64,000 bases of DNA from contig JABDJB010000045.1 in the NCBI GenBank assembly GCA_013003425.1, forward strand, positions 1 through 64,000, in the 5' to 3' direction. Numbering within the stretch: the first letter of the stretch is position 1; every line of letters starts with the position of its first letter. Positions 8,732-18,331 of the stretch are shown here, one piece after another. The translations under genes were made by a program, and so were the position numbers. The notes under the pieces were generated by a model, which was not told the origin of the DNA, searched no databases, and saw only the letters and a program-made list of their open reading frames with translations. This stretch comes from Gammaproteobacteria bacterium. Lineage in GTDB: Bacteria; Pseudomonadota; Gammaproteobacteria; Steroidobacterales; JABDKV01.

Positions 8732-9754
8732 ATGCGGGTACTTGGTGTAGAAACTTCCTGCGATGAGACCGGCCTGGCTGTCTACGATGAGCAGGATGGC
8801 CTGCTGGCGCATGTGCTGCATAGCCAGGCCGATTTGCATGCGCAGTGGGGCGGGGTGGTGCCGGAACTGGCCTCGCGCGACCATGTGATCAGGCTGATAC
8901 CGCTGCTCGGGCAGGTTCTGCGGGACCGCAAGGGCGGGCCGCCGGTCGACGGCGTGGCCTATACCGCCGGACCCGGTCTGGCTGGCGCATTGCTGACCGG
9001 GGCGGCGTTTGCCCGCAGCCTGGCCTGGACCTGGCAGGTGCCGGCAGTGGGTATCCATCACATGGAGGGTCACCTGCTGGCCCCGATGCTGGAGGATGAG
9101 CCGCCGGAATTTCCCTTCCTGGCCCTGCTGGTCTCGGGCGGCCACACGATGCTGGTTGATGTCAGCGGTCTCGGCCGATACCGGATCCTGGGCGAAACCC
9201 GTGATGATGCCGTCGGCGAGGCTTTCGACAAGACCGCGAAGATGCTTGGCCTGGGTTATCCGGGCGGGCCGGAAGTTGCCCGGCTGGCGCTCGAGGGCCG
9301 CGCCGGGGCGGTAGATTTTCCCCGGCCGATGACGGCCCGCCCGGGGCTGGACTTCAGTTTCAGCGGGCTCAAGACTGCCGTGCTCAGGGCAACTGAAAAT
9401 GATGCTGCCGCGCCGGCCGACATCGCGCGCGGCTTTGAGGATGCCGTGGTCGACACGCTGGCCATCAAGTGTCGCCGGGCGCTGGAGCAGACCGGGCATG
9501 GCACACTGGTTGTGGCTGGTGGCGTCGGCGCCAATGCCAGGCTGTGCGCCAGGCTGCGGGCAGATTGCGCAGCGGCCGCTGTCAGGGTGTGCTATCCGCG
9601 CGGTGAATTCTGCACCGACAATGGGGCGATGATTGCCTACGCCGGGCTGCTGCGACTGGCCGCGGGTGAGAAAGAGCCGGCAGTTTTTGGCGCGCGGCCG
9701 CGCTGGCCGCTGGATGAACTGAAGGCCGCAGGGAAAACAGAACGATGCACATGA
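8732..9754 (+). CDS. tsaD: tRNA N6-threonylcarbamoyladenosine synthase subunit TsaD
   Basis: 340 residues of the Kae1/TsaD family, which transfers threonylcarbamoyl to A37 of ANN-decoding tRNAs with TsaB and TsaE. Visible motifs are the start [19 protein letters not shown], the metal-binding [15 protein letters not shown], the nucleotide loop [28 protein letters not shown] and the C-terminal GGVGANARL and [10 protein letters not shown]. Divergent from rpsU as in most gammaproteobacteria. It overlaps folB by about 10 bp, suggesting co-translation. Confidence 0.96.
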   Translation: MRVLGVETSCDETGLAVYDEQDGLLAHVLHSQADLHAQWGGVVPELASRDHVIRLIPLLGQVLRDRKGGPPVDGVAYTAGPGLAGALLTGAAFARSLAWTWQVPAVGIHHMEGHLLAPMLEDEPPEFPFLALLVSGGHTMLVDVSGLGRYRILGETRDDAVGEAFDKTAKMLGLGYPGGPEVARLALEGRAGAVDFPRPMTARPGLDFSFSGLKTAVLRATENDAAAPADIARGFEDAVVDTLAIKCRRALEQTGHGTLVVAGGVGANARLCARLRADCAAAAVRVCYPRGEFCTDNGAMIAYAGLLRLAAGEKEPAVFGARPRWPLDELKAAGKTERCT

Positions 9755-10623
9755 CTGATGACGGCGACACCATCTTTCTTACCGACCTGCGGGTGCGTGC
9801 GATTATCGGAATCAACGACTGGGAACGCCGGGTACGACAGACGGTGGCAATCGACCTGGTGATGCCGGCCGACGCAGGACGCGCTGCACGCAGCGACGAC
9901 ATCAGCGATACGGTCAACTACAAGTCTGTGGCCAAGAGACTGATTGCGTTTGTATCCGAGTCGGAATTCCAGCTGGTCGAAACGCTGGCGGAGCGCATCG
10001 CCGGGATCGTAATCAATGAACACGGGTTGCCATGGGTGCGTGTCAGCGTGCACAAGCCCGGTGCGGTGCGTGGAGCGAAAGATGTCGGCATCACGATTAC
10101 CCGCGGTGAGGCCGTGCCGGGCGCCGCAGCAGCGACCAACGAGGTTTTTGTAGGCATCGGCAGCAACGTGCAGCCGGAGCACTACATTGCGATGGCGTTA
10201 CGCGCACTGGAACAACACTATGGCCCGTTGCGCCGTTCGACCGCCTATCGCAATGCCGCTGTGGGTTTTGACGGCGACGATTTTCTCAACCTGGTTATCG
10301 CATTTGATACCAGCGAAGACGTGCAATCGGTATCGGCAACACTGGCTCGCATCGAGCAGCAGTGTGGTCGCGAACGCAGTGGCATTCGTTTTGCTCCGCG
10401 CACGATGGACTGCGACCTGCTGATGTACGGCAGCCGGGTATTCAACGACCCGGACTTCAGATTACCGCGAGCGGAAATACTGCAACACGCTTTTATCCTG
10501 CGCCCGCTTGCGGAGCTCGCCGGCAACGTGGTGCACCCGGTCGAGAAACGCAGCCTGGCCGACCTGTGGCGCGACAGCGCATTGCAGGATCACGCGATGC
10601 AGCCAGTGGACCTGCGATGGTAA
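9745..10623 (+). CDS. folBK: Bifunctional dihydroneopterin aldolase / 6-hydroxymethyl-7,8-dihydropterin pyrophosphokinase
   Basis: 292 residues combining two consecutive folate-pathway enzymes. Residues ~8-120 are FolB-like ([48 protein letters not shown]). Residues ~128-290 are FolK-like ([20 protein letters not shown], the PPPK signature region [11 protein letters not shown], and [19 protein letters not shown]). In many bacteria folB and folK are separate. The ATG at 9745 has AGGGA 10 nt upstream, while a second ATG at 9751 would give an ATGA overlap with tsaD; I keep 9745. It overlaps the next gene by 7 bp. Confidence 0.93.
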   Translation: MHMTDDGDTIFLTDLRVRAIIGINDWERRVRQTVAIDLVMPADAGRAARSDDISDTVNYKSVAKRLIAFVSESEFQLVETLAERIAGIVINEHGLPWVRVSVHKPGAVRGAKDVGITITRGEAVPGAAAATNEVFVGIGSNVQPEHYIAMALRALEQHYGPLRRSTAYRNAAVGFDGDDFLNLVIAFDTSEDVQSVSATLARIEQQCGRERSGIRFAPRTMDCDLLMYGSRVFNDPDFRLPRAEILQHAFILRPLAELAGNVVHPVEKRSLADLWRDSALQDHAMQPVDLRW

Positions 10624-11918
10624 GCCGGTTGGCATGGCCGGTAATTGTGGCCGTGCTGCTGTCGGCTTGCGGGGGCGGCAACGGTGGTGGTGGCGGTGGC
10701 GCACCGATTAATGCCGTGTTGCCCGATGACTGCTCGGTGATCGCACAAAACCGCTTCGTCAGCGACGTAATGAAAGACATCTATTACTGGGTCGACGAAA
10801 TGCCGGAACTCGATCCGGACCTGTTTGCGTCTCCGCAGGAGCTGCTCAATGCGCTGCTGTTTTCTGAACTGGACCGGTTCAGCGTTATTGCGGATGCTGC
10901 GGCAGAAGACGCGTTTTTTTCCAACAGCCAGTTCATTGGTATTGGCATGGGTATCTTGCTGACTGGCGGGGATACCTTGCAGGTGACGCAGACCTTCAGT
11001 GACGGGCCGGCACGGGCGGCCGGTATCGATCGGGGTTTCAGCATCCTGGAGATCAACGGCCAGACCATAGCCGAGGCCGTCGCTGGCGATGGCGTGTCGG
11101 CGGCATTCGGTCCGGACCGGGAGGGGGCGCAGGTCAATTTGCGCTACACCGACCTTGCGGGCACGGAAATGCAGGCAACCCTGTTCAAGGCGATTGTGAC
11201 TATCGACACGGTATCGGCGCAGGCTGTGTTCGACGTTGATGGCAGGACCACCGGTTATCTCAAGTTCCGTAATTTTGTCGAACCTTCGTTTGACGCACTG
11301 GCGTCGACTTTTGCCGACCTGCAGCAGCAGGGCGTGACCGAGCTGGTGCTGGACCTGCGTTACAACAGTGGTGGGCTTATTTCCGTTGCGAATTACCTGG
11401 CCGGTTTGTTGGGTGGGCAGGTTACAGCAGGAGAAGTCTTCACCCGCCGGGTACATAACATGCAGAACGCAGACCGTAACCTGACCACGAACTTTGTTGA
11501 CGAAGCCGACGCTTTGGACCTGAACCGGGTTGTCATTATCACCAGCGGTTCGACCGCGTCGGCCAGCGAGCTGATCATCAACGGGCTCGATCCTTTTATC
11601 GATGTCTGGCTGGTTGGGGACGATACTGTCGGCAAGCCAGTCGGTTCTTATGGGTTTTCTTTTTGCGACAAGGTGCTGCGGCCAATTTCATTTGCAAACG
11701 AAAACGCAGTCGGCAACACGGATTTTTTCGCCGGTTTTGCCGTGGATTGCCCGGCCGCTGATGAGCTGGAGCGCGCGCTGGGTGACCCGCTCGAAGCGTC
11801 GCTGGCCGAGGCGCTGTACGTTATCGACAACAACGCCTGTTCGTTGAGCGCGCGGTCGCGAGAAAAATCCCGCTACACGCCACCGCGCAGCTACAACCTG
11901 TTCGACGGCCTGCAATAA
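10617..11918 (+). CDS. S41 (C-terminal-processing) family peptidase, lipoprotein
   Basis: 433 residues. The signal [15 protein letters not shown] ends in lipobox LSAC (Cys18), then a glycine-rich linker. A PDZ-like stretch (GIGMGILLTGGDTLQV, GPARAAGIDRGFSILEINGQ) precedes the S41 core: GYLKFRNFVE, LVLDLRYNSGG, and the nucleophile region GSTASASELI with Ser315, followed 25 residues later by Lys340 in GKPVGS, matching the Ser-Lys dyad of Prc/CtpA. It is probably an envelope protease trimming periplasmic proteins; the substrate is unknown. The ATG overlaps the folBK stop. Glycosyltransferase genes follow immediately. Confidence 0.88.
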   Translation: MVSRLAWPVIVAVLLSACGGGNGGGGGGAPINAVLPDDCSVIAQNRFVSDVMKDIYYWVDEMPELDPDLFASPQELLNALLFSELDRFSVIADAAAEDAFFSNSQFIGIGMGILLTGGDTLQVTQTFSDGPARAAGIDRGFSILEINGQTIAEAVAGDGVSAAFGPDREGAQVNLRYTDLAGTEMQATLFKAIVTIDTVSAQAVFDVDGRTTGYLKFRNFVEPSFDALASTFADLQQQGVTELVLDLRYNSGGLISVANYLAGLLGGQVTAGEVFTRRVHNMQNADRNLTTNFVDEADALDLNRVVIITSGSTASASELIINGLDPFIDVWLVGDDTVGKPVGSYGFSFCDKVLRPISFANENAVGNTDFFAGFAVDCPAADELERALGDPLEASLAEALYVIDNNACSLSARSREKSRYTPPRSYNLFDGLQ

Positions 11919-11924
11919 GACGCC

Positions 11925-13121
11925 TTGGCAAACCTGCTCCTAATCGAGCCAAAAAGTAGCGGGCATCAGCCAGTCTACGCGGCACACCTGGCGAGGGCGG
12001 CAGCAGGCGCCGGACACACCGTCACGCTGTCAACACTGGATTCGTCAGCCGCTCATCCGGTGTATGCCGCCGTGGGGAAAACCGCTGGCGTCAGGATGGT
12101 CCTTCTCAATACCGCGCTCCCGCGAAAGGGCGACGGAGTATTCAGCCTGATGCGCGCAGAGTTTGCTTATCACGATCTGCTGCGGCGCATGTATCGGCAG
12201 GCTGCCGCTGAGGCGCAGCCGGATGCGGTGCTGGTTTGTTATCTGGATAGTTGCGTCAACGCTATTGCAATAAAGGGTTCGCCTTTTGGCCGCACACCAT
12301 GGTCGGGCATAGTTATGCGGCAGCGTTTTCACCATGCTGCCAGCGGGGTTCCCACCGCAGCTGCTCCTCTCGACGCAATAAAAAAGAAGATGTTTCTGCG
12401 CATGCTGCGCAACAACTCCCTGGCAAAACTGTTTACCATCGACCCGACGCTACCGCGATGGTGCGAACAGGTTGTTGGTCCGCTGGCCGTCAGGACCTCT
12501 TATCTGCCGGATCCGGCTGACCTGAGTCCAGCCGATTCGATGATCTCCGCCGCGCGCGGCAGATTTGGTATCCCGGAAGGGGTTTGCCTGGTGCTGCTGT
12601 ATGGGAGTATCGGTCCGCGCAAAGGAATTGCGCCGCTGCTGGAGGCCGCTGTGCGCCTCGGTAATTTTCATGTGTTATTAGCAGGCGCGCAGACAGATGC
12701 TGCGAAGCAGGTGCTGCAAATGAGCTCCGCTGTAGAACTCCGGCGGCAGGGCCGCCTGCACGAGGCGGATCACTTTCTTGATGAACAGGAGCAGGGTGCG
12801 GCCTTTGCCGCGGCCGATATCGTCTGGCTTGGCTACCAGGGACACGACACGATGAGCGGCGTCATTGTGCTTGCGGGAGCTGCAGGACGGCCCGTGCTGT
12901 CGTGCGATCGAGGCCTGATTGGCTGGATGACGCAGAACTACCAGTGCGGCCTGGCCGTCGACGTAGCCGATGCCAGGGTCGTCGCAACGGCGCTGGGACA
13001 GCTGGTTGCCAGCCCGTCATTGCGTCAACAGCTGGGTGCCAACGGCAAAGAGCATTTCGCCGTACACACGGTCGAAAACTTTACAGCTCCAGTGCTCTCC
13101 TGGCTGATGGCTTCCGACTGA
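11925..13121 (+). CDS. GT4-like glycosyltransferase
   Basis: 398 residues with a GT-B shape: an N-terminal half starting LLLIEPKSSGHQPVYAAHLARAA, and a C-terminal half with LLYGSIGPRKGIAPLLEAAVRLG, VWLGYQGHDTMSGVIVLAGAAGRPVL and LGANGKEHFAVHTVENF. This resembles group 4 glycosyltransferases, although the usual EAmAxGxPVI element is altered to LAGAAGRPVLS. The sugar and acceptor are unknown. Only a TTG start (11925) with no clear ribosome-binding site is available, 6 nt after the protease stop, so translation may be coupled. Its stop overlaps the next glycosyltransferase start by one base. Confidence 0.75.
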   Translation: MANLLLIEPKSSGHQPVYAAHLARAAAGAGHTVTLSTLDSSAAHPVYAAVGKTAGVRMVLLNTALPRKGDGVFSLMRAEFAYHDLLRRMYRQAAAEAQPDAVLVCYLDSCVNAIAIKGSPFGRTPWSGIVMRQRFHHAASGVPTAAAPLDAIKKKMFLRMLRNNSLAKLFTIDPTLPRWCEQVVGPLAVRTSYLPDPADLSPADSMISAARGRFGIPEGVCLVLLYGSIGPRKGIAPLLEAAVRLGNFHVLLAGAQTDAAKQVLQMSSAVELRRQGRLHEADHFLDEQEQGAAFAAADIVWLGYQGHDTMSGVIVLAGAAGRPVLSCDRGLIGWMTQNYQCGLAVDVADARVVATALGQLVASPSLRQQLGANGKEHFAVHTVENFTAPVLSWLMASD

Positions 13122-14239
13122 TGCCGCGCATCCTGATAGTCCAGCCATCAGCGCCCGCCTATAGGCGCCGGTTCTTTGAATGCCTGGCCGCCGAGGCCGA
13201 TGTGGAATTGCTGTGTTCAGAGTCGTCGTTGGATGGTGCCGGCAGCGATCTTGCCGGCGTTAATTGCCGATATGAAATCGTTCCGCAGTATTGCATTGGG
13301 CGGCGGGCCGCATGGCAACCTGGGCTTGTAAGTAAGGTGCTGCGGGATCCGCCGGAGATACTCGTGATAAACGGTAATCCGCGTTATATCTCCAGCATGA
13401 TTGCTATGTTCGTAGCCCGTCTGCGGCGCGTTCCGGTGGTTTGGTGGGGGCATGCCGTGTCCGCCACCTCAGTACCGCGCCGTGCCGCATGGCGATACCG
13501 ATTGATGCGGATGTCCACCCGAATCTTTGTTTACTACCCGGAAGAGATTGCGCGGCTACCGGATAATTTGAAGCAGCGGGCTGTCGGTCTGGATAACTCG
13601 TTTGATACCAGTGCCAGCCTGGCGGTAAGTGACTCGCTCAGCCGGCATGACATCGAAGTGTTTCGCACGGCAGCCAGCTTAACGGCGCCCCTGATCCTGA
13701 CCATTGGGCGGCTTACCGCCAAAGCCCGCATCGACATATTATTAGACGCTATGCGATTGCTCAAAGATGACAATTTCAATCTACAACTCGCGATACTCGG
13801 TGGTGGCGAGTTGCAGCCATACTTAAGGGATCGAGTGAGGGAGGTCGGGTTGACCGAAGAAATCCTGTTTGTCGGGAAGATTTTCGATGAAAACGAAATA
13901 GGCAGGTGGATGCGTGCATCACAGCTTTTTGTCTACGGCGGAGCAGTCGGGCTTTCTCTACTGCATGCATTCAGTTATGGGCTCCCCGCCGTAATCTCAT
14001 CACCGCTGAGCAGTCATATGCCGGAAGCATTGTTGTTCAGAGATGGTGAGCATGGTGCATTGTTTGAGAGCCGAAACCCGCAGTCTCTGGCTGCGACCAT
14101 CAAGCGAGTGCTGAGTAATCCTGAGCAGCTAGACGCGATGGGTGCACGCGCGCAGCAGCTGGTGCGAGATAGGCTGAGCGTTGAGAAGATGGCGCAGAAC
14201 TTCCTCCGCGGGCTCGCAGGGCTGAGTAGAAAAGGCTAG
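13121..14239 (+). CDS. GT4-family glycosyltransferase
   Basis: 372 residues. The N-terminal domain begins MPRILIVQPSAPAYRRRFFE and contains VPVVWWGHAVSATSVPRRAAWR; the C-terminal Rossmann half has LILTIGRLTAKARIDILLDAM, LAILGGGELQPYLRD, EILFVGKIFDENEIGRWMRAS and GLSLLHAFSYGLPAVIS, the family's donor-binding region. RYRLM and basic patches suggest membrane association, perhaps acting on a lipid-linked sugar. It shares a TGATG junction with the upstream glycosyltransferase and converges with the SDR gene, overlapping it by 4 bp. The acceptor is unknown. Confidence 0.82.
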   Translation: MPRILIVQPSAPAYRRRFFECLAAEADVELLCSESSLDGAGSDLAGVNCRYEIVPQYCIGRRAAWQPGLVSKVLRDPPEILVINGNPRYISSMIAMFVARLRRVPVVWWGHAVSATSVPRRAAWRYRLMRMSTRIFVYYPEEIARLPDNLKQRAVGLDNSFDTSASLAVSDSLSRHDIEVFRTAASLTAPLILTIGRLTAKARIDILLDAMRLLKDDNFNLQLAILGGGELQPYLRDRVREVGLTEEILFVGKIFDENEIGRWMRASQLFVYGGAVGLSLLHAFSYGLPAVISSPLSSHMPEALLFRDGEHGALFESRNPQSLAATIKRVLSNPEQLDAMGARAQQLVRDRLSVEKMAQNFLRGLAGLSRKG

Positions 14240-14964
14240 ATGCTGCGGCCGCCGTCGACGGCGATGATCTGGCCTGTAATAAATCCGGCATCACGCAGCA
14301 GGAACAGCACCGTGGCGGCGATATCATCGGGATCACCGGTACGTTTCAGCGCTGTGGCGGCAATAATTTTTTCCTGCGCATCATCGTCGACGCCCTGTTC
14401 GGGCCACAGGATGGGACCGGGCGCGACACCATTGACGCGAATGTCGGGTCCAAGCTCGCGTGCCAGTGAGCGGGTCAGCATGTCCAGGCCGGCTTTTGCT
14501 GCGCAGTAGACCGGGTGTTCGTGCAGCGGCCGCTTTGCATGAATATCGACGAGATTGACGATAGCGCCGCGACTTTCGCGCAGTCGTGGCGCCGCGGCCT
14601 GCGACAGAAACAGGGGCGCGCCCAGGTTCGTGCCGAGCAGGTCCTCCCAGTCGCCGGTATCGATATTACCGACCGGCGTGGGATAAAACGTCGAGGCATT
14701 GTTGACCAGGGCATCAAGCTGACCGAATCGGTTGACGGTCTTTTCCACCAGGTCCGGCAGCCTGGCGAAATCACGGATATCGGCCTGCAGCGCAAGCGCA
14801 GAGTTGTCGCGCTTTGCGTTGAATCCGGCAACCAGGCTTTCTGCGTCATCGGCTGACTGGTTGTAGTGCACGACCACCCGGGCGCCAGCATCATGCAGGC
14901 ACGCAGCTATCGCCGCGCCAATGCGGCGCGCCGCGCCAGTGATCAGGACGACCTTATTATCCAT
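14236..14964 (-). CDS. Pteridine reductase-like short-chain dehydrogenase (FolM type)
   Basis: 242 residues of the classical SDR family. The NADP-binding motif is TGAARRIGAAIA, where the GAARRIG form with Arg is typical of pteridine reductases; NNAS, catalytic Tyr in PVYCAAKAG (YxxxK) and the closing GQIIAVDGGRS are all present. Likely reduces dihydrobiopterin or dihydrofolate-type substrates, which fits the neighbouring folBK gene. It is transcribed towards the glycosyltransferases and is divergent from the MidA-like methyltransferase, with the two ATG codons overlapping. Confidence 0.85.
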   Translation of the reverse strand: MDNKVVLITGAARRIGAAIAACLHDAGARVVVHYNQSADDAESLVAGFNAKRDNSALALQADIRDFARLPDLVEKTVNRFGQLDALVNNASTFYPTPVGNIDTGDWEDLLGTNLGAPLFLSQAAAPRLRESRGAIVNLVDIHAKRPLHEHPVYCAAKAGLDMLTRSLARELGPDIRVNGVAPGPILWPEQGVDDDAQEKIIAATALKRTGDPDDIAATVLFLLRDAGFITGQIIAVDGGRSI

Positions 14965-16198
14965 GGTTAGCGTCAGCTGCTGCTCTCAGGCAATAATTCC
15001 ATCATTCATTCTGCCCAAGCGGAGCGGTATCGTCGAATCAACATGGCCACAACCCGACGCGGTGGCGCGTGCGCACAGCAAAAAGCTGATCGAACACATC
15101 GGCGCGGCTATTGACGCGGCCGGTGGCTGGATCAGTTTTGCCGACTACATGCGCGAGGTGCTGTATGCGCCGGGGCTGGGTTACTACAGCGCCGGCGCTG
15201 CGAAATTTGGTGCGGCCGGTGATTTTGTCACTGCCCCGGAAATATCTCCGTTGTTTGGACTGTGCCTGGCCAGTCAGTGCCAGGATATTTTCCAGCAGGT
15301 CGACGGCAACACTATCGTCGAAGCGGGTGGCGGCAGCGGCAGGCTGGCGGCAACAATCCTCGGCGAACTACCGCAGGTCGATTACGTGATGGCAGATGTG
15401 TCTGCCGAGTTGCGCCAGCGCCAGGCGGAAACAATCAGCGGGCAGGGTGTACGGCAGAGCAATGTTCGCTGGGTGGACGGGCCAGACGACCTGGAGTCAT
15501 TTTCCGGTGTCCTCCTGGCCAACGAAGTAATCGACGCGCTGCCGGTAGAGTTGTTCGTAATCAGCGATGGCGTTGTCCTGGCCAAAGGAGTTCGAATGCG
15601 CGATGGCCGGTTTGTTGCTGCCACGCGTGAAGCCGGGGCCGGGCTGACGGCAGCGGTGCGCCGCGTCGAGGAGGTTATCGGCCGTGCGCTGCCGGATGGC
15701 TATACCGCAGAAATTCGGCCGCAGCTGGCGCACTTTATTTCGGCGTGGGCACAAAAGTTGCAAAGCGGCGCGATGATTTTTATCGACTACGGCTGTTCAC
15801 GGGCCGAACTCTACGCCCCCGAGCGTCACATGGGCACGCTGTTGTGTCACTACCGTCACCGCGCTCACAGCGATCCTTTTGTCTATCCCGGATTGCAGGA
15901 CATCACCGCCTGGGTTGATTTCACCGCGGTCGCCGAGGCAGGTGTTGCTGCGGGACTGGCTGTCGGCGGTTATGCAACACAGGCCCACTTCCTGATGGCG
16001 AGCGGTATCGAGCAACGGTACGACGAGCTGCGTCGCTCCGGCACCGACGAGCAGCATCTCGCCACACTGAACGGTCAGCTGCGGCGGTTGATGATGCCGG
16101 GAGAAATGGGTGAAAGGTTTCGGGTAATGGCGCTGACCCGCGGCATGGACAGAAAACCGGCAGGTTTTTCTTTTCGCGACCTGTCTGCTTCGTTATAG
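14963..16198 (+). CDS. MidA/NDUFAF7-like SAM-dependent methyltransferase (COG1565)
   Basis: Around 400 residues. The family core is clear: FADYMREVLYAPGLGYYS, FVTAPEISPLFGLCLA, the SAM loop VEAGGGSGRLAATIL, LLANEVIDALPVELF, FIDYGCSRAELYAPERHMGT and the tail MGERFRVMALTRG. Mitochondrial NDUFAF7 dimethylates an arginine in complex I; the bacterial substrate is not established. The start is uncertain: the ATG at 14963 overlaps the divergent SDR start, while GTG at 15062 would cut into the PQPDAVARAHS segment that looks conserved. No good ribosome-binding site decides between them. Confidence 0.88.
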   Translation: MVSVSCCSQAIIPSFILPKRSGIVESTWPQPDAVARAHSKKLIEHIGAAIDAAGGWISFADYMREVLYAPGLGYYSAGAAKFGAAGDFVTAPEISPLFGLCLASQCQDIFQQVDGNTIVEAGGGSGRLAATILGELPQVDYVMADVSAELRQRQAETISGQGVRQSNVRWVDGPDDLESFSGVLLANEVIDALPVELFVISDGVVLAKGVRMRDGRFVAATREAGAGLTAAVRRVEEVIGRALPDGYTAEIRPQLAHFISAWAQKLQSGAMIFIDYGCSRAELYAPERHMGTLLCHYRHRAHSDPFVYPGLQDITAWVDFTAVAEAGVAAGLAVGGYATQAHFLMASGIEQRYDELRRSGTDEQHLATLNGQLRRLMMPGEMGERFRVMALTRGMDRKPAGFSFRDLSASL

Positions 16199-16978
16199 CC
16201 AGAGCAGCCAGGCAATGAACGTCATGCCGGCCAGCCACGCGTAGCCTGCAAAGATATAAAACCGCTGCGTCTTTAGCATCCAGACGAAGGCGGACAAAGC
16301 AGCCAGTCCGCTCAACAACGCTCCGATGCTGCCTATAGCTATGCTGCTGGCCAGTGCGGTGTCGGCCTGCGAGATTTCCGGTAAAAGCAGAACCGCGGCT
16401 CCGGCCATTGCAATCACCCCGAGCAGGAAAGAGAACTCTGCGGCAGCGGCGGGTGCCATGCCCAACGCCATTGCTGCGGCGACCGTGGAGCCACTGCGCG
16501 ATATACCGGGCAGGATGGCCAGCGCCTGGGCGCAGCCGATGAGAAGCGCGCCGGTCCAGGTCGGTTCCAGGTTGCGGCCACGATTAGTGGTGTAGCGGGT
16601 ACTCCAGACTATTGCGCCGGTGATCAGCAGCATGTAGCCGGTCACGATCGGCATGTCGAAGGTCGATTCGATCAGCGAGCGTGCCAGCAGTGCGGTGGCA
16701 ACCGTCGGCAAGGTGCCGACGACCAGCTTGCCTACGTAGCGCAGCGCATAGGCCTTGCCAGTGATCGCGCCAGCTGCAATTTGCGCTACGGGCCGGCGAT
16801 AGAAAATAAGGATGGCGACCAGCGTGGCGACGTGAACAGCCACTTCGAATACAAGTCCGCCGCCCGGCTGAAAATCGAGCAGCTCCTGCATCATTACCAG
16901 GTGACCGGAGCTGGAAACCGGAAAAAACTCGGTAAGGCCCTGGACGATGCCGAGAATGAGGGGTTCGAGCCAATCCAT
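16193..16978 (-). CDS. uppP: Undecaprenyl-diphosphatase
   Basis: 261 residues of the BacA/UppP family of polytopic inner-membrane phosphatases that recycle undecaprenyl pyrophosphate. Both signature segments are present: GLTEFFPVSSSGHLVM near the N-terminus and ALAILPGISRSGSTVAAAM in the centre, with many hydrophobic helices around them. The ATG at 16976-16978 begins MDWLEPLILGIVQGLTEF as in relatives; a longer reading frame upstream is not family-like. It follows cca by about 75 bp on the same strand and overlaps the convergent methyltransferase end by 6 bp. Confidence 0.96.
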   Translation of the reverse strand: MDWLEPLILGIVQGLTEFFPVSSSGHLVMMQELLDFQPGGGLVFEVAVHVATLVAILIFYRRPVAQIAAGAITGKAYALRYVGKLVVGTLPTVATALLARSLIESTFDMPIVTGYMLLITGAIVWSTRYTTNRGRNLEPTWTGALLIGCAQALAILPGISRSGSTVAAAMALGMAPAAAAEFSFLLGVIAMAGAAVLLLPEISQADTALASSIAIGSIGALLSGLAALSAFVWMLKTQRFYIFAGYAWLAGMTFIAWLLWL

Positions 16979-17054
16979 CGGCGCGGATGGTACCTGAGGA
17001 TCCCCGTCGCTTCGAATAACGCCGGCACAGTTTTGGCAACCGGTCGCCGCCGGG

Positions 17055-18281
17055 TCAGTCGTCGGCGGTCGCCGTGGTACGAATCGCTGCCACCCGGGCC
17101 TGGTGCAAACGCGCACCGATGGCGGCCCCATCCAGACCGGCCGTATCGATGTCGGCCACCGAAACCGCCGATGCGACCTGCAATGCCCGCCGCAGCAGGC
17201 GCGCCTGTGGATAGTCGCGCTGTTCCATGCCGAGGCGTCCTCGCGCGTCGGCTTCGCAGGCAATCAGGAACAGCTCGAAGCGTTCGGGCCGGCGGAATGC
17301 GTCACATTCTTCAAGCAGGTTGATCACCGTGTTGGCGCGCATCTCCAGGGCGCGATGACAGCGAATATGATTGCGCGCAACAATCCGGGCCAGTTCACGA
17401 AAGTCATTGGGTACGCGCAGCCGGTCGCACAGCGGGTGCAGCAGCTCTACTGATCGTTGCTCGTGACCGCGGTGGCCGGGCAGCTGCTCGGCGGGCGTTG
17501 TGGCCTTGCCCAGGTCGTGAGTCAGTGCAGCAAAGCGTACGCGCGCGTCATCACTGAGCTGCGCCGCCTGCACCAGCACCAGCAGCAGGTGCCGGCCGGT
17601 ATCGACTTCCGGGTGCCAGCGCACCGGCTGCGGAATTCCAAACAACGCATCAATTTCGGGCAATACCACGGCGAGTGCGCCGCATTCACGCAGGGTCGAG
17701 ACAAAGACATCAGGACGACGGGTGTTGAGCGCCTTGAGTATTTCCTGCCACACCCGTTCGGCGACCAGCGCATCCAGCTCGCCACTGCCAGTCATTTCGC
17801 TCATAAGCTGCAGAGTTTCAGGCGCGGGCTCAAATCCCAGGTGATGAAAGCGTGCGGCGAAGCGGGCGGCGCGCAGGACCCGGAGCGGGTCTTCGACAAA
17901 AGCCGGTGACACGTGACGCAAGACGCGCGCCTCGATATCGCGGGCACCGCCGTATGGATCGATAAGTCTGCCGTCCTCGTCTTCGGCAATCGCGTTTATT
18001 GTAAGGTCGCGACGTTCCAGGTCCTGTTCCAGGGTTACATCTTCTGCCGCGTAGCAGTCAAAGCCGTGATAACCGCGGCCGGTTTTGCGTTCAGTGCGTG
18101 CCAACGCGTATTCCTCGCCAGTTTCGGGATGCAGGAACACCGGAAAATCCGCGCCGACCTGGCGGAAGCCGCGATCGAGCATTTGCTGTGGCGTGGCGCC
18201 AACCACGACATAGTCGTCGTCGCCGCCCGGTTCCCCCAGCAGCCGGTCACGCACCGCTCCGCCTACCCGATAGATTTTCAT
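17055..18281 (-). CDS. cca: CCA tRNA nucleotidyltransferase with HD domain
   Basis: 408 residues, class II CCA-adding enzyme of the gammaproteobacterial type. The catalytic head has [23 protein letters not shown] (G-GxVRD and DxD), then [23 protein letters not shown] and [16 protein letters not shown]. The C-terminal half has an HD phosphohydrolase site, [15 protein letters not shown], found in E. coli-type Cca with 2',3'-cyclic phosphodiesterase and phosphatase activity. It builds and repairs tRNA 3' ends. Upstream of uppP, same strand. Confidence 0.96.
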   Translation of the reverse strand: MKIYRVGGAVRDRLLGEPGGDDDYVVVGATPQQMLDRGFRQVGADFPVFLHPETGEEYALARTERKTGRGYHGFDCYAAEDVTLEQDLERRDLTINAIAEDEDGRLIDPYGGARDIEARVLRHVSPAFVEDPLRVLRAARFAARFHHLGFEPAPETLQLMSEMTGSGELDALVAERVWQEILKALNTRRPDVFVSTLRECGALAVVLPEIDALFGIPQPVRWHPEVDTGRHLLLVLVQAAQLSDDARVRFAALTHDLGKATTPAEQLPGHRGHEQRSVELLHPLCDRLRVPNDFRELARIVARNHIRCHRALEMRANTVINLLEECDAFRRPERFELFLIACEADARGRLGMEQRDYPQARLLRRALQVASAVSVADIDTAGLDGAAIGARLHQARVAAIRTTATADD

Positions 18282-18331
18282 TGCGCCATTCTAGCAACGG
18301 CGCGGCCGGTCAACGTGATATCTTCAAACCG

